A DNA stretch of 64,000 nt from DAINPP01 sp036743375 (GCA_036743375.1 DAINPP010000005.1:25928-89927); one strand, 5' to 3'; counted from the stretch's first letter, positions 7,521 through 17,437 are shown. The notes: generated by a model from the sequence alone, not told the origin. Numbers and translations: made by a program.

Positions 7521-9686
7521 TCACTTCCTGTTGTTCTCTCTTTTTCTATCTGAACCTGAACTCCTTCTCTGTCTGTTGCCGGAATTCGACGGTTTCTTTT
7601 CAACACCAGGCTGTCTCAGGTCTATCTTGCCCTGATCTCCCTTTGAATAGATAACCTCCAGTTCATCGCCAAGTTTAAACTTGGTGGACGGATCCTTCAC
7701 AAATCCTTCCATGCTTGAAACATGAAGCAATCCGGTCTTGCCGGGGGCGATTTCCACAAAAACGCCATACTTTTCTATTCTGGTGACTTTTCCGCTGTAC
7801 GTCTTCTCGTCTTCGAGTGGTTCTATCATCATCTTTATATAATCCGCAGCCGCATTGCTCTTCTTCGCATTGCTTCCATAGATGTTTACCTTACCCTTTT
7901 CATCATCAAGATCTATCTTGACATCAAACTGTGCCGTGATTCCCTTGATCGTCTTTCCTCCCGGTCCTATGATTTCTCCGATCATACTGGAAGGAATATC
8001 GAATGAAATGGCGACAGGGGCATATTCTGAAAGCTGTTCGTTCGGCTTTTCTATTGTATCGTACATCAGACCGAGTATATGCATTCTTCCCTCTCTCGCC
8101 TGATCCAGAGCCTTAGCCATGATTTCTCTGCTGATTCCGCTCACCTTGACGTCCATCTGGAAACCGGTGATCCCATCTCTTGTACCGGCCACTTTGAAGT
8201 CCATATCTCCGAGATGATCTTCCATCCCGAGAATGTCGGAAAGGATAACCGTCTCATCCTCTTCCATGATCATTCCCATGGCGATACCGGCAACGTGCTT
8301 TGAAACGGGGACCCCAGCCTGCATCAACGACAGTGATCCTGAACAGATCGTTGCCATGGATGATGATCCGTTCGATTCAAGAATTTCCGAAACGATTCTG
8401 ATTGTATACGGAAAGTCATCAAAGGAAGGAAGAACGGCCTTCACCGATCTTTCAGCGAGATGTCCGTGACCGATCTCTCTTCTCGATACGCCTCGCATTC
8501 GTTTCACTTCACCAACGGAGAACGGCGGGAAGTTGTAATGCAGCATAAAGTTCTTTTCCGCCTCTTCATAAATGGAATCGATGTACTGGACATCTTTTCC
8601 GCTTCCAAGCGTTACGATTCCGAGACTCTGAGTTTCACCCCTTGTGAAGAGTGATGATCCGTGTACTCTCGGGAGAACTCCAAGCTCACAGGTAATCGGT
8701 CTGATGGTATAGGGATCTCTTCCGTCGGATCGCTTCTTCTCTTCTATGATCGTTCTTCTCATGATATCCTTGAGAACTTCTTCATAATGCGCCGCGGCAA
8801 GAGGACCCTTTTCCCCTTTTTCCTCGTCGGCGTATGACTCAAGGAAGGCCTCAAGAATCTGATCCTTATACTCTCCAAGTGCCTTTTCGGTTGCCTTTTT
8901 CCCTTCGGTCAGCATCCTTGCCTTGAGTTCATCTCTGTTGATGAGTCCCTCTATTCTTTCTTTTTCCTCATCGGAAAGGTCTACTATCTCAAATTCCATC
9001 TTTTCATAGGGTCCCATGTCCGCCATGATCTGCTCCTGGAATTCGCACATCTGCTTGATAGCCTCATGTGCCACATCAAGGGCTTCTAGCATGAGAGATT
9101 CGCTGACTTCTTTTCCCTCACCTTCTACCATGACAATGGCCTCTTTTGAGCCGGCTACCGTCAGATCAATGAGGCTGTTCCCAAGTTCTTCCTCCGTCGG
9201 GAAAACGACGGGTTTCCCGTCGACATAACCCACTTTCACCCCGGCAACAACGCCTTCGAACGGGATATCGGAAAGATTCAGGGCTATAGATGCGCCAAAT
9301 ATTCCCAGGATGTCGGCCGGATTGCTTTCGTCAAGGGCCAAAACGGTTGCGATTACCTGGACCTCGTTATAGAACCCCTTCGGAAAAAGCGGTCTTATCG
9401 GTCTGTCTATCTGTCTCGCAGCCAGTATGGAAGTATCTCCGGGTCGTCCCTCTCTTTTCAAATACCCCCCGGGAATCTTTCCGGATGAGTAATATTTTTC
9501 CTGGAATTCCACCGTAAGCGGGAAAAAATCCCCTCCCGTTGCGGTCTTCATTCCGTTTGCGGTAACCAGAACGACCGTATCGCCGAGTCTGACTACTGCA
9601 GAACCAGCGGATTGTTTTGCCATTCTTCCATGTTCAACAGAAAGTTCTATTCCGCTGATTTCAGTTTTCCATTGCTTAAATGCCAC
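7521..9686 (-). CDS. pnp: Polyribonucleotide nucleotidyltransferase (PNPase)
   Basis: This 721-residue enzyme degrades RNA 3' to 5' by phosphorolysis. It has two RNase PH domains (N-terminal SAGSAVVRLGDTVVLVTANG; second copy with RVHGSSLFTRGETQ and DILGMEDHLGDMDFKVAGT). They are followed by a KH domain (GEIIGPGGKTIKGI), an S1 domain (YSGKVTRIEKYGVFVEIAPG) and a basic tail (RQRRSSGSDRKRENNRK). GTG 9686 follows AGGAG at eight bases. rpsO, the common upstream partner, is not here. Instead pnp follows a GH57 enzyme and RNase G. Confidence 0.97.
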   Translation of the reverse strand: MAFKQWKTEISGIELSVEHGRMAKQSAGSAVVRLGDTVVLVTANGMKTATGGDFFPLTVEFQEKYYSSGKIPGGYLKREGRPGDTSILAARQIDRPIRPLFPKGFYNEVQVIATVLALDESNPADILGIFGASIALNLSDIPFEGVVAGVKVGYVDGKPVVFPTEEELGNSLIDLTVAGSKEAIVMVEGEGKEVSESLMLEALDVAHEAIKQMCEFQEQIMADMGPYEKMEFEIVDLSDEEKERIEGLINRDELKARMLTEGKKATEKALGEYKDQILEAFLESYADEEKGEKGPLAAAHYEEVLKDIMRRTIIEEKKRSDGRDPYTIRPITCELGVLPRVHGSSLFTRGETQSLGIVTLGSGKDVQYIDSIYEEAEKNFMLHYNFPPFSVGEVKRMRGVSRREIGHGHLAERSVKAVLPSFDDFPYTIRIVSEILESNGSSSMATICSGSLSLMQAGVPVSKHVAGIAMGMIMEEDETVILSDILGMEDHLGDMDFKVAGTRDGITGFQMDVKVSGISREIMAKALDQAREGRMHILGLMYDTIEKPNEQLSEYAPVAISFDIPSSMIGEIIGPGGKTIKGITAQFDVKIDLDDEKGKVNIYGSNAKKSNAAADYIKMMIEPLEDEKTYSGKVTRIEKYGVFVEIAPGKTGLLHVSSMEGFVKDPSTKFKLGDELEVIYSKGDQGKIDLRQPGVEKKPSNSGNRQRRSSGSDRKRENNRK

Positions 9687-9765
9687 TGTTACATCTCCTT
9701 TCGTCTACAATCGTGTCTTTTATATTCACAACGTGACGCTATTTATTATTTTCGGGAATACTCCC

Positions 9766-11850
9766 TTATAATTCTTCTATCTTTATCTTCGTTTCCGCTT
9801 CAAAAGTGGTCATCGGTTCAGACTTAAAACGATAAATCGCCGTTACACTCGTCGTCTGATAGATCTTCTCGTAGCCCTTCTCGGAATAGGAGACCGTATA
9901 AACGGGGAAATACCAGAATTCCACTTCCTTATCCGGTTGGAATGAGATATCAAAGCCCTCGTATTCGCTGCGAAGACCAAACAATGTTGTTTTAACCTTT
10001 CCCGTGTCTCTGATCTTCATCTGATCGAACTCCGAGGAATACAGATATCTCTCGTCGGAATCATCGGAAAGCATGTTGATGTTGAATTCACAACCGTAAA
10101 AGACCGGAATATTGTGCATGGACAGATTTGTAATCTTGTTTCTAACGAGGAGGCCATCCACATCAAAGGCGATTTCCTTTTCAACCCTTACCGGCACCCA
10201 GAGTGAGCCATGCCAGATATGTCCATCTCTTGTCAGGCGAATCGCACCATTTTCAGGATCGGTTATTTCATACTCGTATCCCTGATTCGTAAAATCGCCC
10301 TGTTCGGGATATCTGCATCTCGCATATTTTTCAAGTGTGCTCCACTCACCGAGAAAATGATCGAGCAGCGAAAACCTTTCATACCAGTCGTAGTTCAACA
10401 GTTTTTCAAGACCCTTTTCTTTGGTCAGAAAACTTCCCATTCCACCTTCTTCCGCCGTTCTTGCATCGGACATCTTCTCATGATAGGGTTCGTATCTTCT
10501 CGTGAGATTGTTCATCAGGTTAATCTCTTTATTTTTCAGGGACATCTCATATATTCGACCACCGTTGGAAGGTGATATTCCGAGCGTCAGCCATTTATTG
10601 TTCATCAAAATCTCTTCATGGCCATCTATATCGATATCCTTCACTTCTATATCCACAAAGTCGTCATCGGCATGTTTAACACGGTCAAGCTCCCTGTTAA
10701 CGGCTATCAGATTCTTGTACACATCCGCCCTGAGGTTCGGGAGATAAAGTCCGCCGAACAGGCCATGCCAATAGGCATCATTAGCCTGCGCCCTCAACAG
10801 TTTGTTGTAGACCTCTTCAGAAACATCTTCCGAGAGCTGTGAACTGAGATAGAGCATTTTCTTGTGCATCAGGTTGGACTCGGTATATTTCGCAAGGAAG
10901 GTTCTCCAGAAGCCGGTCTTCAGAAACATCGAGAATCTCTCAAACTCACCTTTTTTTCTGATCTCTCCTTCAAGTCGTTCATAATGGGTCCTTGCCCTGC
11001 TCGGAAGGGCCCAGCTCATCATCTCCGGGTAGGAAGAATCCGGAATATAGGTCCTTCCCCTTGGGGCGACCTCGCGGGAATATTCTGCAAAGGTCGTTGT
11101 TTCAAGCCATTCCGATTCCTGACAGATTCGGCCGAAAAAGTCTTCGAGCCATTTATGGCGATTGATCAGTTCGTTCGTACCGGGCCAGTTCCCGAATTTC
11201 TCACCATCGTCAAACATCAGATACATATTCTGACCGCTTTCTGAGGCCCTTTCCTGAAGGTAATTGATGGATTCGTCAATCTCATGAAACGGCATAAGGT
11301 ATCTGAGACGCTTGTTGATCGGGAAGATCTTTAACGGATAGCCCTGATCTTCCGTCATAAAATACCCGTTCAATTCATCTTCATAGTTTCCGGCATTTTT
11401 AAAGTGATCATCGTCTAACGCGACATATTCTATGCCCATCATCGCGAGAGTAGAGACGAGTGAGGGCTCCCAGATTCTTTCGGGCAACCACAATCCCCTT
11501 GCCTCATAATCAAATAACTGCTTAATCAGTTCATTCATCTTTTCTATCTGTTTTATTCTGTCCCTGAGAGGAATGACGGACATAACCGGTTCATAATACC
11601 CACCGGTAAACAACTCGATCTGACCACGGTCAAGCATCATTTTTATCCGTTTAATCATCTGAGGGTAATGATCGTTAAGATACTTAAGCAGAGGTCCACT
11701 GTAATGAATCACTGCCTTGATATCCGGAAATTTGAACAGGGTATCTATAAATGGTTTGTATGCATTATTTGCAGCATTTTCAAATACAAATTCGAAATTG
11801 CCTGCCGGTTGATGATTGTGAACACCGAAAATAAATTGTATCTTCCTCAC
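9766..11850 (-). CDS. GH57 4-alpha-glucanotransferase / alpha-amylase
   Basis: A 694-residue family 57 glycoside hydrolase. The start (FIFGVHNHQPAGNFE) carries the first conserved His motif. GLWLPERIWEP carries the predicted nucleophile E124 and YLMFDDGEKFG the predicted acid D214, in the same spacing as the Thermococcus litoralis enzyme. The C-terminal half contains the additional all-beta regions of amylases and 4-alpha-glucanotransferases (NNKWLTLGISPSNGGRIYEM). It acts on alpha-1,4-glucans, probably intracellular glycogen, since no signal peptide is seen. GTG 11850 follows GAGGTG at seven bases, 13 bases after the RNase G gene. Transferase versus hydrolase cannot be decided by eye. Confidence 0.88.
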   Translation of the reverse strand: MRKIQFIFGVHNHQPAGNFEFVFENAANNAYKPFIDTLFKFPDIKAVIHYSGPLLKYLNDHYPQMIKRIKMMLDRGQIELFTGGYYEPVMSVIPLRDRIKQIEKMNELIKQLFDYEARGLWLPERIWEPSLVSTLAMMGIEYVALDDDHFKNAGNYEDELNGYFMTEDQGYPLKIFPINKRLRYLMPFHEIDESINYLQERASESGQNMYLMFDDGEKFGNWPGTNELINRHKWLEDFFGRICQESEWLETTTFAEYSREVAPRGRTYIPDSSYPEMMSWALPSRARTHYERLEGEIRKKGEFERFSMFLKTGFWRTFLAKYTESNLMHKKMLYLSSQLSEDVSEEVYNKLLRAQANDAYWHGLFGGLYLPNLRADVYKNLIAVNRELDRVKHADDDFVDIEVKDIDIDGHEEILMNNKWLTLGISPSNGGRIYEMSLKNKEINLMNNLTRRYEPYHEKMSDARTAEEGGMGSFLTKEKGLEKLLNYDWYERFSLLDHFLGEWSTLEKYARCRYPEQGDFTNQGYEYEITDPENGAIRLTRDGHIWHGSLWVPVRVEKEIAFDVDGLLVRNKITNLSMHNIPVFYGCEFNINMLSDDSDERYLYSSEFDQMKIRDTGKVKTTLFGLRSEYEGFDISFQPDKEVEFWYFPVYTVSYSEKGYEKIYQTTSVTAIYRFKSEPMTTFEAETKIKIEEL

Positions 11851-11863
11851 GCCTATTCACCTC

Positions 11864-13306
11864 TCAAGCTTTTTTCTTGTATTTTATATCATAACCATTG
11901 GGATCTTTTCTGGTGAAATCTATGTCCATACTGCCAAAGCCGGTCTTCGTCAGCATCCCTTCACGCCATTCCTTGTTCAGATAACCGGAGAGACTCCAAT
12001 GAAGGTTGAGATAGACCCCGTTTACATCCTTCATATCCTTTGCCTGATCCATTTCATCAGAGATCATCTTCAATATTCGTTTTGGAGAGAGGACCAGACC
12101 CTCTCCGTGGCAGACCGGACACTTCTCAAACAGTAATTCTTCGACCGGCGGAGATGTCCTCTTTCGTGTAATCTCGACAAGGCCGAGTTTTGTAAAGCCC
12201 ATGACAGCGGTCTTGGCCTTATCCTTCTTGATTTCCTCATTCAGGACTTTCAGAACCGTCATCCGGTCATTTTCCTGCTCCATGTCGATAAAGTCAACGA
12301 TGATTATTCCGCTGAGATTTCTCAGCCTCATCTGTCTCGCCACTTCACGTGCCGCCTGAACATTGGTTTCAAGGGCCATGTCACGGGTATTCGTACTGGA
12401 GATATTGCTTCCCGAATTGATATCGATGATACTGAAGGCCTCCGTCCTGTCAACCACCAGCCAGCCACCGCAGTCGAGATTGATCTTCCTCGAATACAAC
12501 GATTCAAGCTGTTCCGTTACGTTGTAGACGTCAAAAATATCCCCATTACACATCCGGAGCTTCCCGCGAATCGGTTTTTTATCAAAATTCTTCAGAATCA
12601 TATCCAGCTTGTCATACATTTCCTTTGAATTCGTTACCACTTCATCAACGGTCGAATCATACTTTTCCCGCATGAGATACTCCAGAATCTCCGCCTCATC
12701 GTGAAGCATTCTCGGTTTTTTGAACCGCTGGAATGACTTGTGTATCTCATCCCACTTCTTCTTCAGCGTCCTGTACTCATGTTCCAGTTCATCGATTTCA
12801 ATATTCTGTGCCACGGTTCTGATGATGATCCCCGAATCCTTGACCACTTTCGACATATGATTGTGCAGCCTTTTTCTCTCCGCCGCACTTTCTATCTTCT
12901 TCGATACCCCGACACTCCTTGAAAAGGGCATAAACACGAGATATCTGCCGGCAAGACCGATATTGGTCGTAACCTGAGGCCCTTTGGTGCCTATCGGATC
13001 CTTTTTTGCCTGTACGATGATCTTTTTACCCTTTTCGGGAACCACGGAATTCTTCCTTGCCTCTTTGCTGCCAAGTGCCGCCTTAATAAAATCCTTGTTT
13101 CTGAGAAAAGCATTTTTAGATTTTCCTATGTCTATAAAGGAAGCATCAAGGCTGCTCACATAATTCTCTACCTTCCCAAGGAAAATATTTCCTGTTATAC
13201 TTTCATTGTCCATTTCCTCAAGATGGAGTTCTACCAAATGATCACCTTCGAGTACGGCAATCATTATCTCGTCCTGAAAATTACCCACCAATATCCTTTT
13301 AATCAA
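11864..13306 (-). CDS. rng: Ribonuclease G/E
   Basis: A 480-residue single-strand endoribonuclease of the RNase E/G family. It has an S1-like domain (NIFLGKVENYVSSLDASFIDIG) and the catalytic DNase-like fold (FSIIDINSGSN and GIIIVDFIDME carry the metal-binding Asp residues). The Zn-link cysteines are in EKCPVCHGEG. There is no long RNase E scaffold tail. The TTG at 13306 fits the family N-terminus (IKRILVGNFQDEIMIAVLEG). The only strong ribosome site, GAGAGGTG, lies about 25 bases upstream and instead serves a possible short leader peptide. It probably initiates mRNA decay with PNPase encoded downstream. Confidence 0.92.
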   Translation of the reverse strand: MIKRILVGNFQDEIMIAVLEGDHLVELHLEEMDNESITGNIFLGKVENYVSSLDASFIDIGKSKNAFLRNKDFIKAALGSKEARKNSVVPEKGKKIIVQAKKDPIGTKGPQVTTNIGLAGRYLVFMPFSRSVGVSKKIESAAERKRLHNHMSKVVKDSGIIIRTVAQNIEIDELEHEYRTLKKKWDEIHKSFQRFKKPRMLHDEAEILEYLMREKYDSTVDEVVTNSKEMYDKLDMILKNFDKKPIRGKLRMCNGDIFDVYNVTEQLESLYSRKINLDCGGWLVVDRTEAFSIIDINSGSNISSTNTRDMALETNVQAAREVARQMRLRNLSGIIIVDFIDMEQENDRMTVLKVLNEEIKKDKAKTAVMGFTKLGLVEITRKRTSPPVEELLFEKCPVCHGEGLVLSPKRILKMISDEMDQAKDMKDVNGVYLNLHWSLSGYLNKEWREGMLTKTGFGSMDIDFTRKDPNGYDIKYKKKA

Positions 13307-13445
13307 AGGGTTGGAAATTACTATGTCTGTTCACCTCTCAATAACTCAATAATTTGATAACTCTATATATCATATAATAATTTTTAAATCGTACTCTCAT
13401 GAAAAAATGAATATCATTAAAGATAAACAACCTACGGTTTGTTTC

Positions 13446-13468
13446 AAAAAAACCGGACCAATCCCGGC
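13446..13468 (-). terminator. Intrinsic terminator or attenuator between the radical SAM gene and rng
   Basis: On the minus strand CCGGG pairs with TCCGG around a short loop (13453-13467) and is followed by seven T (13446-13452). It lies downstream of a TATAAT at 13491-13496, so it may terminate the previous operon or attenuate rng. The 281-base gap (13307-13587) otherwise holds A/T-rich sequence only. Confidence 0.5.
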
Positions 13469-13587
13469 TAAGCTGAAAATCCACTTCTTTATTATATCGT
13501 AAAACACAAAAAAAAAGAAACAAAAAGGAAAGATTTTTTTATTTGAGTGGTTTCTGAAGATTCTCAACGCGGAGGTAAACCGATCGC

Positions 13588-15000
13588 TTAAAGTTCCGTT
13601 TCCTTAGTGGCATTCGCCAGTCTGTACTGTTCAACGCTTGTTCGTATACTCTCAAATTTGACTTTTGCCTTACCACGTAATGATTCCTGAATGATTTTCT
13701 TTTTATCCTTTAATAGTTTGATGTCCTGTATCTCTCTACCGTAAAAGGGCGTCGCCGGTTTCGGAATAAGCGGGTTAAAACTGAGCTTTAAATCGTTAAA
13801 CCCCATCTTCAGCGCGATATCACAAATCCTTGAAAAATCCTGAAGATCTTCTTCGTCCTCCTCTTCAAGCCCATAGATGAAATACATCTTCAGACTTTTC
13901 AGTTCATGGGCACTGATCATGGTCAGGGCCTTTTCTATATCACTTTCGGAAATATCCTTATGCATCAGATCCCTGATCTTCTGAGAACCACCTTCGGGGG
14001 CAATCGTCATTTCCTTCTGACCGCTTCTGATAAGCCCTTCGATCAACCGGTCTGAAATAGAATCAAGCCGGAGAGAGGAAACGGAGAAATTGAGCCTTTC
14101 ACGTTCCAGCAGGGTTAAGATCTCCTCTTTCTGAGGATGATCCGTAAACGTTGCCGAAATGAGCCCGCATGAATCATACCCGTTTGCCTTTATTTCTCTG
14201 AAAATCCTCTCGAGTACCGCGGTCTTGACAAACCTTGCCGGTTTTCTCGTATGCCCAGCAACGCAGAATGAACAGCGACGGATGCACCCCCTACCGATTT
14301 CTATCAGAACTCTTTCACCAAAGGACCCCATTCGGCTGATCACCGTGGAAATGGCGGGATCTTCAACGACCTGCATGGATTTTCTGATCTCCGTGTATTC
14401 CTTTCCATGTGGCGGGATTGAGAGATTGTCAAACGATTCGAGATCGTTCAGAATTTCATCACGGCCGAGTTTGGCCCTTTTACCGTTCCGAATGGTTCCG
14501 ATGACATCCGATAGATTATCCTCGGCATCCCCGTGAAAGATGATATCAGAATAATTCCAGATTGCATTCGTATTAAAATAGGTAACAGCGCCGCCCAGCA
14601 TGATAAGGGGATGTCTTTCGGTCCTCTCGGAGGCCGCAGCGGGGATCTTTTTTAAATCAAGCAAACACTTGATATTGTGAAAATTCATCTCAAAAGAGAC
14701 CGAAAAGGCCCAGATATCAAACTCATCAATCGGTCTGAAAGAGTCAAGCGAATAATATTTGGCAAACTTTTCATCGTAGTAGAAACGTTCCGCCTGAATC
14801 CCATCCATCTCATTCATCATCTTCCAGATCCGTTGAAATCCAAGATTGGATATTCCAACAACATAAGTATCCGGAAATATCACGGCAACCTTTATATCAT
14901 GCTCGTGTATTTCCGGTGTATTCAAATACTTTTCAGTTTTCCTGACACGCTCGACAATTCTGAATTCCCTTAAATCCTGTTCTCTTCTCGGACGTCTCAA
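13588..15000 (-). CDS. B12-binding-type radical SAM protein (TIGR03960-like)
   Basis: A 470-residue radical SAM protein. The N-terminal half resembles a cobalamin-binding-like domain (VAVIFPDTYVVGISNLGFQRI). The radical SAM cluster motif CIRRCSFC (C-x3-C-x2-C) follows IEIGRG, and later come ISATFTDHP and MTIAPEGGSQKIRDLM. The TTG start at 15000 is one base after the preceding stop. Clostridia keep this family next to rng and rplU, usually with a DUF2344 partner. That partner is absent here. The modified substrate is unknown; an RNA or ribosomal target is a guess from context. Confidence 0.8.
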   Translation of the reverse strand: MRRPRREQDLREFRIVERVRKTEKYLNTPEIHEHDIKVAVIFPDTYVVGISNLGFQRIWKMMNEMDGIQAERFYYDEKFAKYYSLDSFRPIDEFDIWAFSVSFEMNFHNIKCLLDLKKIPAAASERTERHPLIMLGGAVTYFNTNAIWNYSDIIFHGDAEDNLSDVIGTIRNGKRAKLGRDEILNDLESFDNLSIPPHGKEYTEIRKSMQVVEDPAISTVISRMGSFGERVLIEIGRGCIRRCSFCVAGHTRKPARFVKTAVLERIFREIKANGYDSCGLISATFTDHPQKEEILTLLERERLNFSVSSLRLDSISDRLIEGLIRSGQKEMTIAPEGGSQKIRDLMHKDISESDIEKALTMISAHELKSLKMYFIYGLEEEDEEDLQDFSRICDIALKMGFNDLKLSFNPLIPKPATPFYGREIQDIKLLKDKKKIIQESLRGKAKVKFESIRTSVEQYRLANATKETEL

Positions 15001-15001
15001 G

Positions 15002-15424
15002 CTATATGTAGGTTCCTTTTTCCTTGAGCTTTCTCTTCAGATATTCGGGGGATATAATCACCCTTTCTATATCTCCGCAGGCTATCTTTTCCATCTCATC
15101 ATAGGCCTCAAACTTGAAGGAAACATGATTTCCCTCTACCTTGTCTATTCGGATCTTCATCGTCACGCGCATCGACATGGGAGTTATGCCAAGGTGTTCC
15201 ATATCCGATGACACCACGGCTGCCACGATATCATGTCCAATAGTTTTCTTCAGTACGTGATCCGTCATTTCAAAGGCCTTGATAAACAAGGCATGGGTCG
15301 ATAATACCCCCATATCTCTGACGATCTGATTTTCACGCCAGCTTAAATCCTCTTCTACAATAAACTGCATGGTTTCTTCCTTTCCCTGAAGGAAAGCATA
15401 GGAATTATGAATGAGTGCCATCAT
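15002..15424 (-). CDS. FlK-like hotdog thioesterase-fold protein
   Basis: A protein of 139-140 residues with a hotdog fold like fluoroacetyl-CoA thioesterase FlK and its relatives. LSTHALFIKAFEMT carries the helix with conserved Thr-His, and MEHLGITPMSMRVTMKIRI and VSFKFEAYDEMEKIACGDIERVII are the core strands. AAGGGGGGTG precedes two adjacent ATGs (15424 and 15421). A later ATG at 15370 also has AAGGA. The acyl substrate is unknown. Confidence 0.7.
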   Translation of the reverse strand: MMALIHNSYAFLQGKEETMQFIVEEDLSWRENQIVRDMGVLSTHALFIKAFEMTDHVLKKTIGHDIVAAVVSSDMEHLGITPMSMRVTMKIRIDKVEGNHVSFKFEAYDEMEKIACGDIERVIISPEYLKRKLKEKGTYI

Positions 15425-15450
15425 AACACCCCCCTTTTGTCAAAAGTCTA

Positions 15451-16122
15451 TCAGTCTCTTCGAATCATCAGCATCCTGATCAGCTGAAGAATGGCCATCA
15501 GTGTTGATGCAACATACGTCATGGCCGCAGCGGTCAGCACCCTTCGGACCATTTCCGTCTCCTGTGCATCCATGGCAATGTTTGCCCGAACCATTTCGAG
15601 AGCCCTCGAACTGGCGTTAAACTCTACCGGCAGGGTGATGACCGAAAAGATGGCCACGAGAACAAAAAGCCAGATCCCGACATCGATAAGAACGGGCATG
15701 GACAGAAAAATTCCCGCAATAAAGATCACCCAGCAGAACTGTGAGCCAAATTGTGCAACAGGCGCAATGGCATTTCTGAACGTCAGTGGAAAATAACCAT
15801 TTTTATGTTGAATGGCATGACCTATTTCATGCGCAACCACTCCAAGGGCCGCTACCGAATCACTGTCATAAGTCGCATTCGACAAACCGACTTTCCTTTT
15901 TCCGGGATCATAATGATCCGTCAGATTTCCTCCAACCTTGACGACGTTGATCGCAGAAAGGCCATTGTCATCGAGCAATTTCCTGGCCAGTTCACTCCCG
16001 GTCATACCGGTCTTGGATCTTATTTTTGAATAGCCTTCAAAGGTTGATTTTACTTTATACTGTGCCCACATACCAAATATAATCGCCGGTATGAGTACAA
16101 GCATCGATGTATAAAAGCCCAT
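15451..16122 (-). CDS. Membrane zinc metallopeptidase, YugP type
   Basis: A 223-residue membrane protein of the YugP/Zn_peptidase_2 family. An N-terminal membrane segment (MLVLIPAIIFGMWAQY) is followed by a globular part containing the zinc motif VVAHEIGHAIQH. Then come two or three further membrane spans (VIFIAGIFLSMPVLIDVGIWLF). The motif HEIGH is complete, so it should be active. The substrate is unknown. It lies 31 bases downstream of rpoD. Confidence 0.85.
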   Translation of the reverse strand: MGFYTSMLVLIPAIIFGMWAQYKVKSTFEGYSKIRSKTGMTGSELARKLLDDNGLSAINVVKVGGNLTDHYDPGKRKVGLSNATYDSDSVAALGVVAHEIGHAIQHKNGYFPLTFRNAIAPVAQFGSQFCWVIFIAGIFLSMPVLIDVGIWLFVLVAIFSVITLPVEFNASSRALEMVRANIAMDAQETEMVRRVLTAAAMTYVASTLMAILQLIRMLMIRRD

Positions 16123-16153
16123 TTCATCACCCCTTCTTTATTTTTTTCTATCA

Positions 16154-17437
16154 TCACCTGTTGAGATAGGTCATTAAGGTCTTCAGATGCTTGCTCCTCG
16201 TCGGATGTCTGAGCTTTCTTAACGCCTTTACCTCTATCTGTCTGACCCTTTCTCTCGTTACATTCAGATACTTCCCCACTTCCTCAAGCGTCTTCTGTCT
16301 ACCGTCAATCAGCCCATATCTCATCTTGAGAACCGTTGCCTCTCTCGGCCCGAGTGTGTTGAGCACCTCGTTGATCTCATCTCTCAGAAGCATCAGCATC
16401 GCCGAATCTTCCGGGTTGATGTTCTCCACATCTGCCACGAAGTCTCCTACGGAAGAATCTTCATCCCCACCTACCGGTGATTCGAGAGACAGCGTTTCCT
16501 TGTCCGCCTGAAGGATCTCCTCTATCTTTTCCGGCGTTTTACCGGTCATCTCGGCCAGTGTTTCTACCGAAGGATAGTCACCGTGTTCCTGTAGATATTC
16601 CCTTCGAATCTTGTTGATTTTATTGATCGTTTCTACCATATGCACCGGTACGCGTATCGTCCTTGCCTGATCGGCAATGGCTCTCGTGATGGCCTGTCTG
16701 ATCCACCAGGTTGCATAGGTACTGAATTTATATCCCTTTTTCCAGTCAAATTTCTCGACCGCTTTTAAGAGACCGATATTCCCCTCCTGAATCAGATCGA
16801 GAAAGGTCAAGCCCCTCCCTATATACCGCTTGGCAATACTGACGACAAGGCGGAGGTTTGCAACGACAAGTTTCTGTTTGGCCTTGTCATTTCCCCGTTG
16901 TGCCTTCCTCGCATAGGTTCTTTCCTGAGTCGGTGTCAAGAGTGGAATTCTTCCAATCTCCTTCAGATACATCTTGACCCCGTCTTTGGTATAGGCGGCA
17001 TTGTCAAAGATGGCCGGTCCGGAGGAACTGATGATCTTTCCCATCACCTCATCATGATTTCGGGATCTTTCCGCCTTCTCCTCATCATCTTCATCTTCAT
17101 CCACTTCGACATCCAGATCATCATCGACAGGTAATGTCTGCTCTACCTCTCGGATTTCTATGTTTGCCTTTTCCAGGTTTTCGTATATTGATTCCAGAAA
17201 TGTGCCGTCAAATCCGGTATAATCCGGCGGAAGAGACTTATCTATATCTTCATAGGTAATAAAGCCCTTCTGTTTCCCGACAGCGACCAGGTCTTTTAAT
17301 CTTTTCGTTATCTCTTCAGTTGTTAATGCCATGTTGGCAGTGGAAGACTCCTTCTTCTTTGTACCTGACGTTGAGCGCTTGGTCTTCGTCGTAGTCTTTT
17401 TTACCTTTCCCTCCGAAACATTCTCATTTACGCTCAT
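16154..17437 (-). CDS. rpoD: Primary RNA polymerase sigma factor RpoD (sigma-A)
   Basis: A 427-residue housekeeping sigma factor. A Lys-rich N-terminus and region 1.1-like segment come first, then an acidic linker (DDDLDVEVDEDEDDEEKAE). Region 2 follows (LVVANLRLVVSIAKRYIGRG; FSTYATWWIRQAITRAIAD), and region 4.2 has an HTH (TLEEVGKYLNVTRERVRQIE). The ATG at 17437 follows GGAGGA and overlaps the dnaG stop (TGATG). dnaG–rpoD is a classic macromolecular-synthesis pair. The many TTGACA/TATAAT promoters in this window are its expected targets. Confidence 0.97.
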   Translation of the reverse strand: MSVNENVSEGKVKKTTTKTKRSTSGTKKKESSTANMALTTEEITKRLKDLVAVGKQKGFITYEDIDKSLPPDYTGFDGTFLESIYENLEKANIEIREVEQTLPVDDDLDVEVDEDEDDEEKAERSRNHDEVMGKIISSSGPAIFDNAAYTKDGVKMYLKEIGRIPLLTPTQERTYARKAQRGNDKAKQKLVVANLRLVVSIAKRYIGRGLTFLDLIQEGNIGLLKAVEKFDWKKGYKFSTYATWWIRQAITRAIADQARTIRVPVHMVETINKINKIRREYLQEHGDYPSVETLAEMTGKTPEKIEEILQADKETLSLESPVGGDEDSSVGDFVADVENINPEDSAMLMLLRDEINEVLNTLGPREATVLKMRYGLIDGRQKTLEEVGKYLNVTRERVRQIEVKALRKLRHPTRSKHLKTLMTYLNR

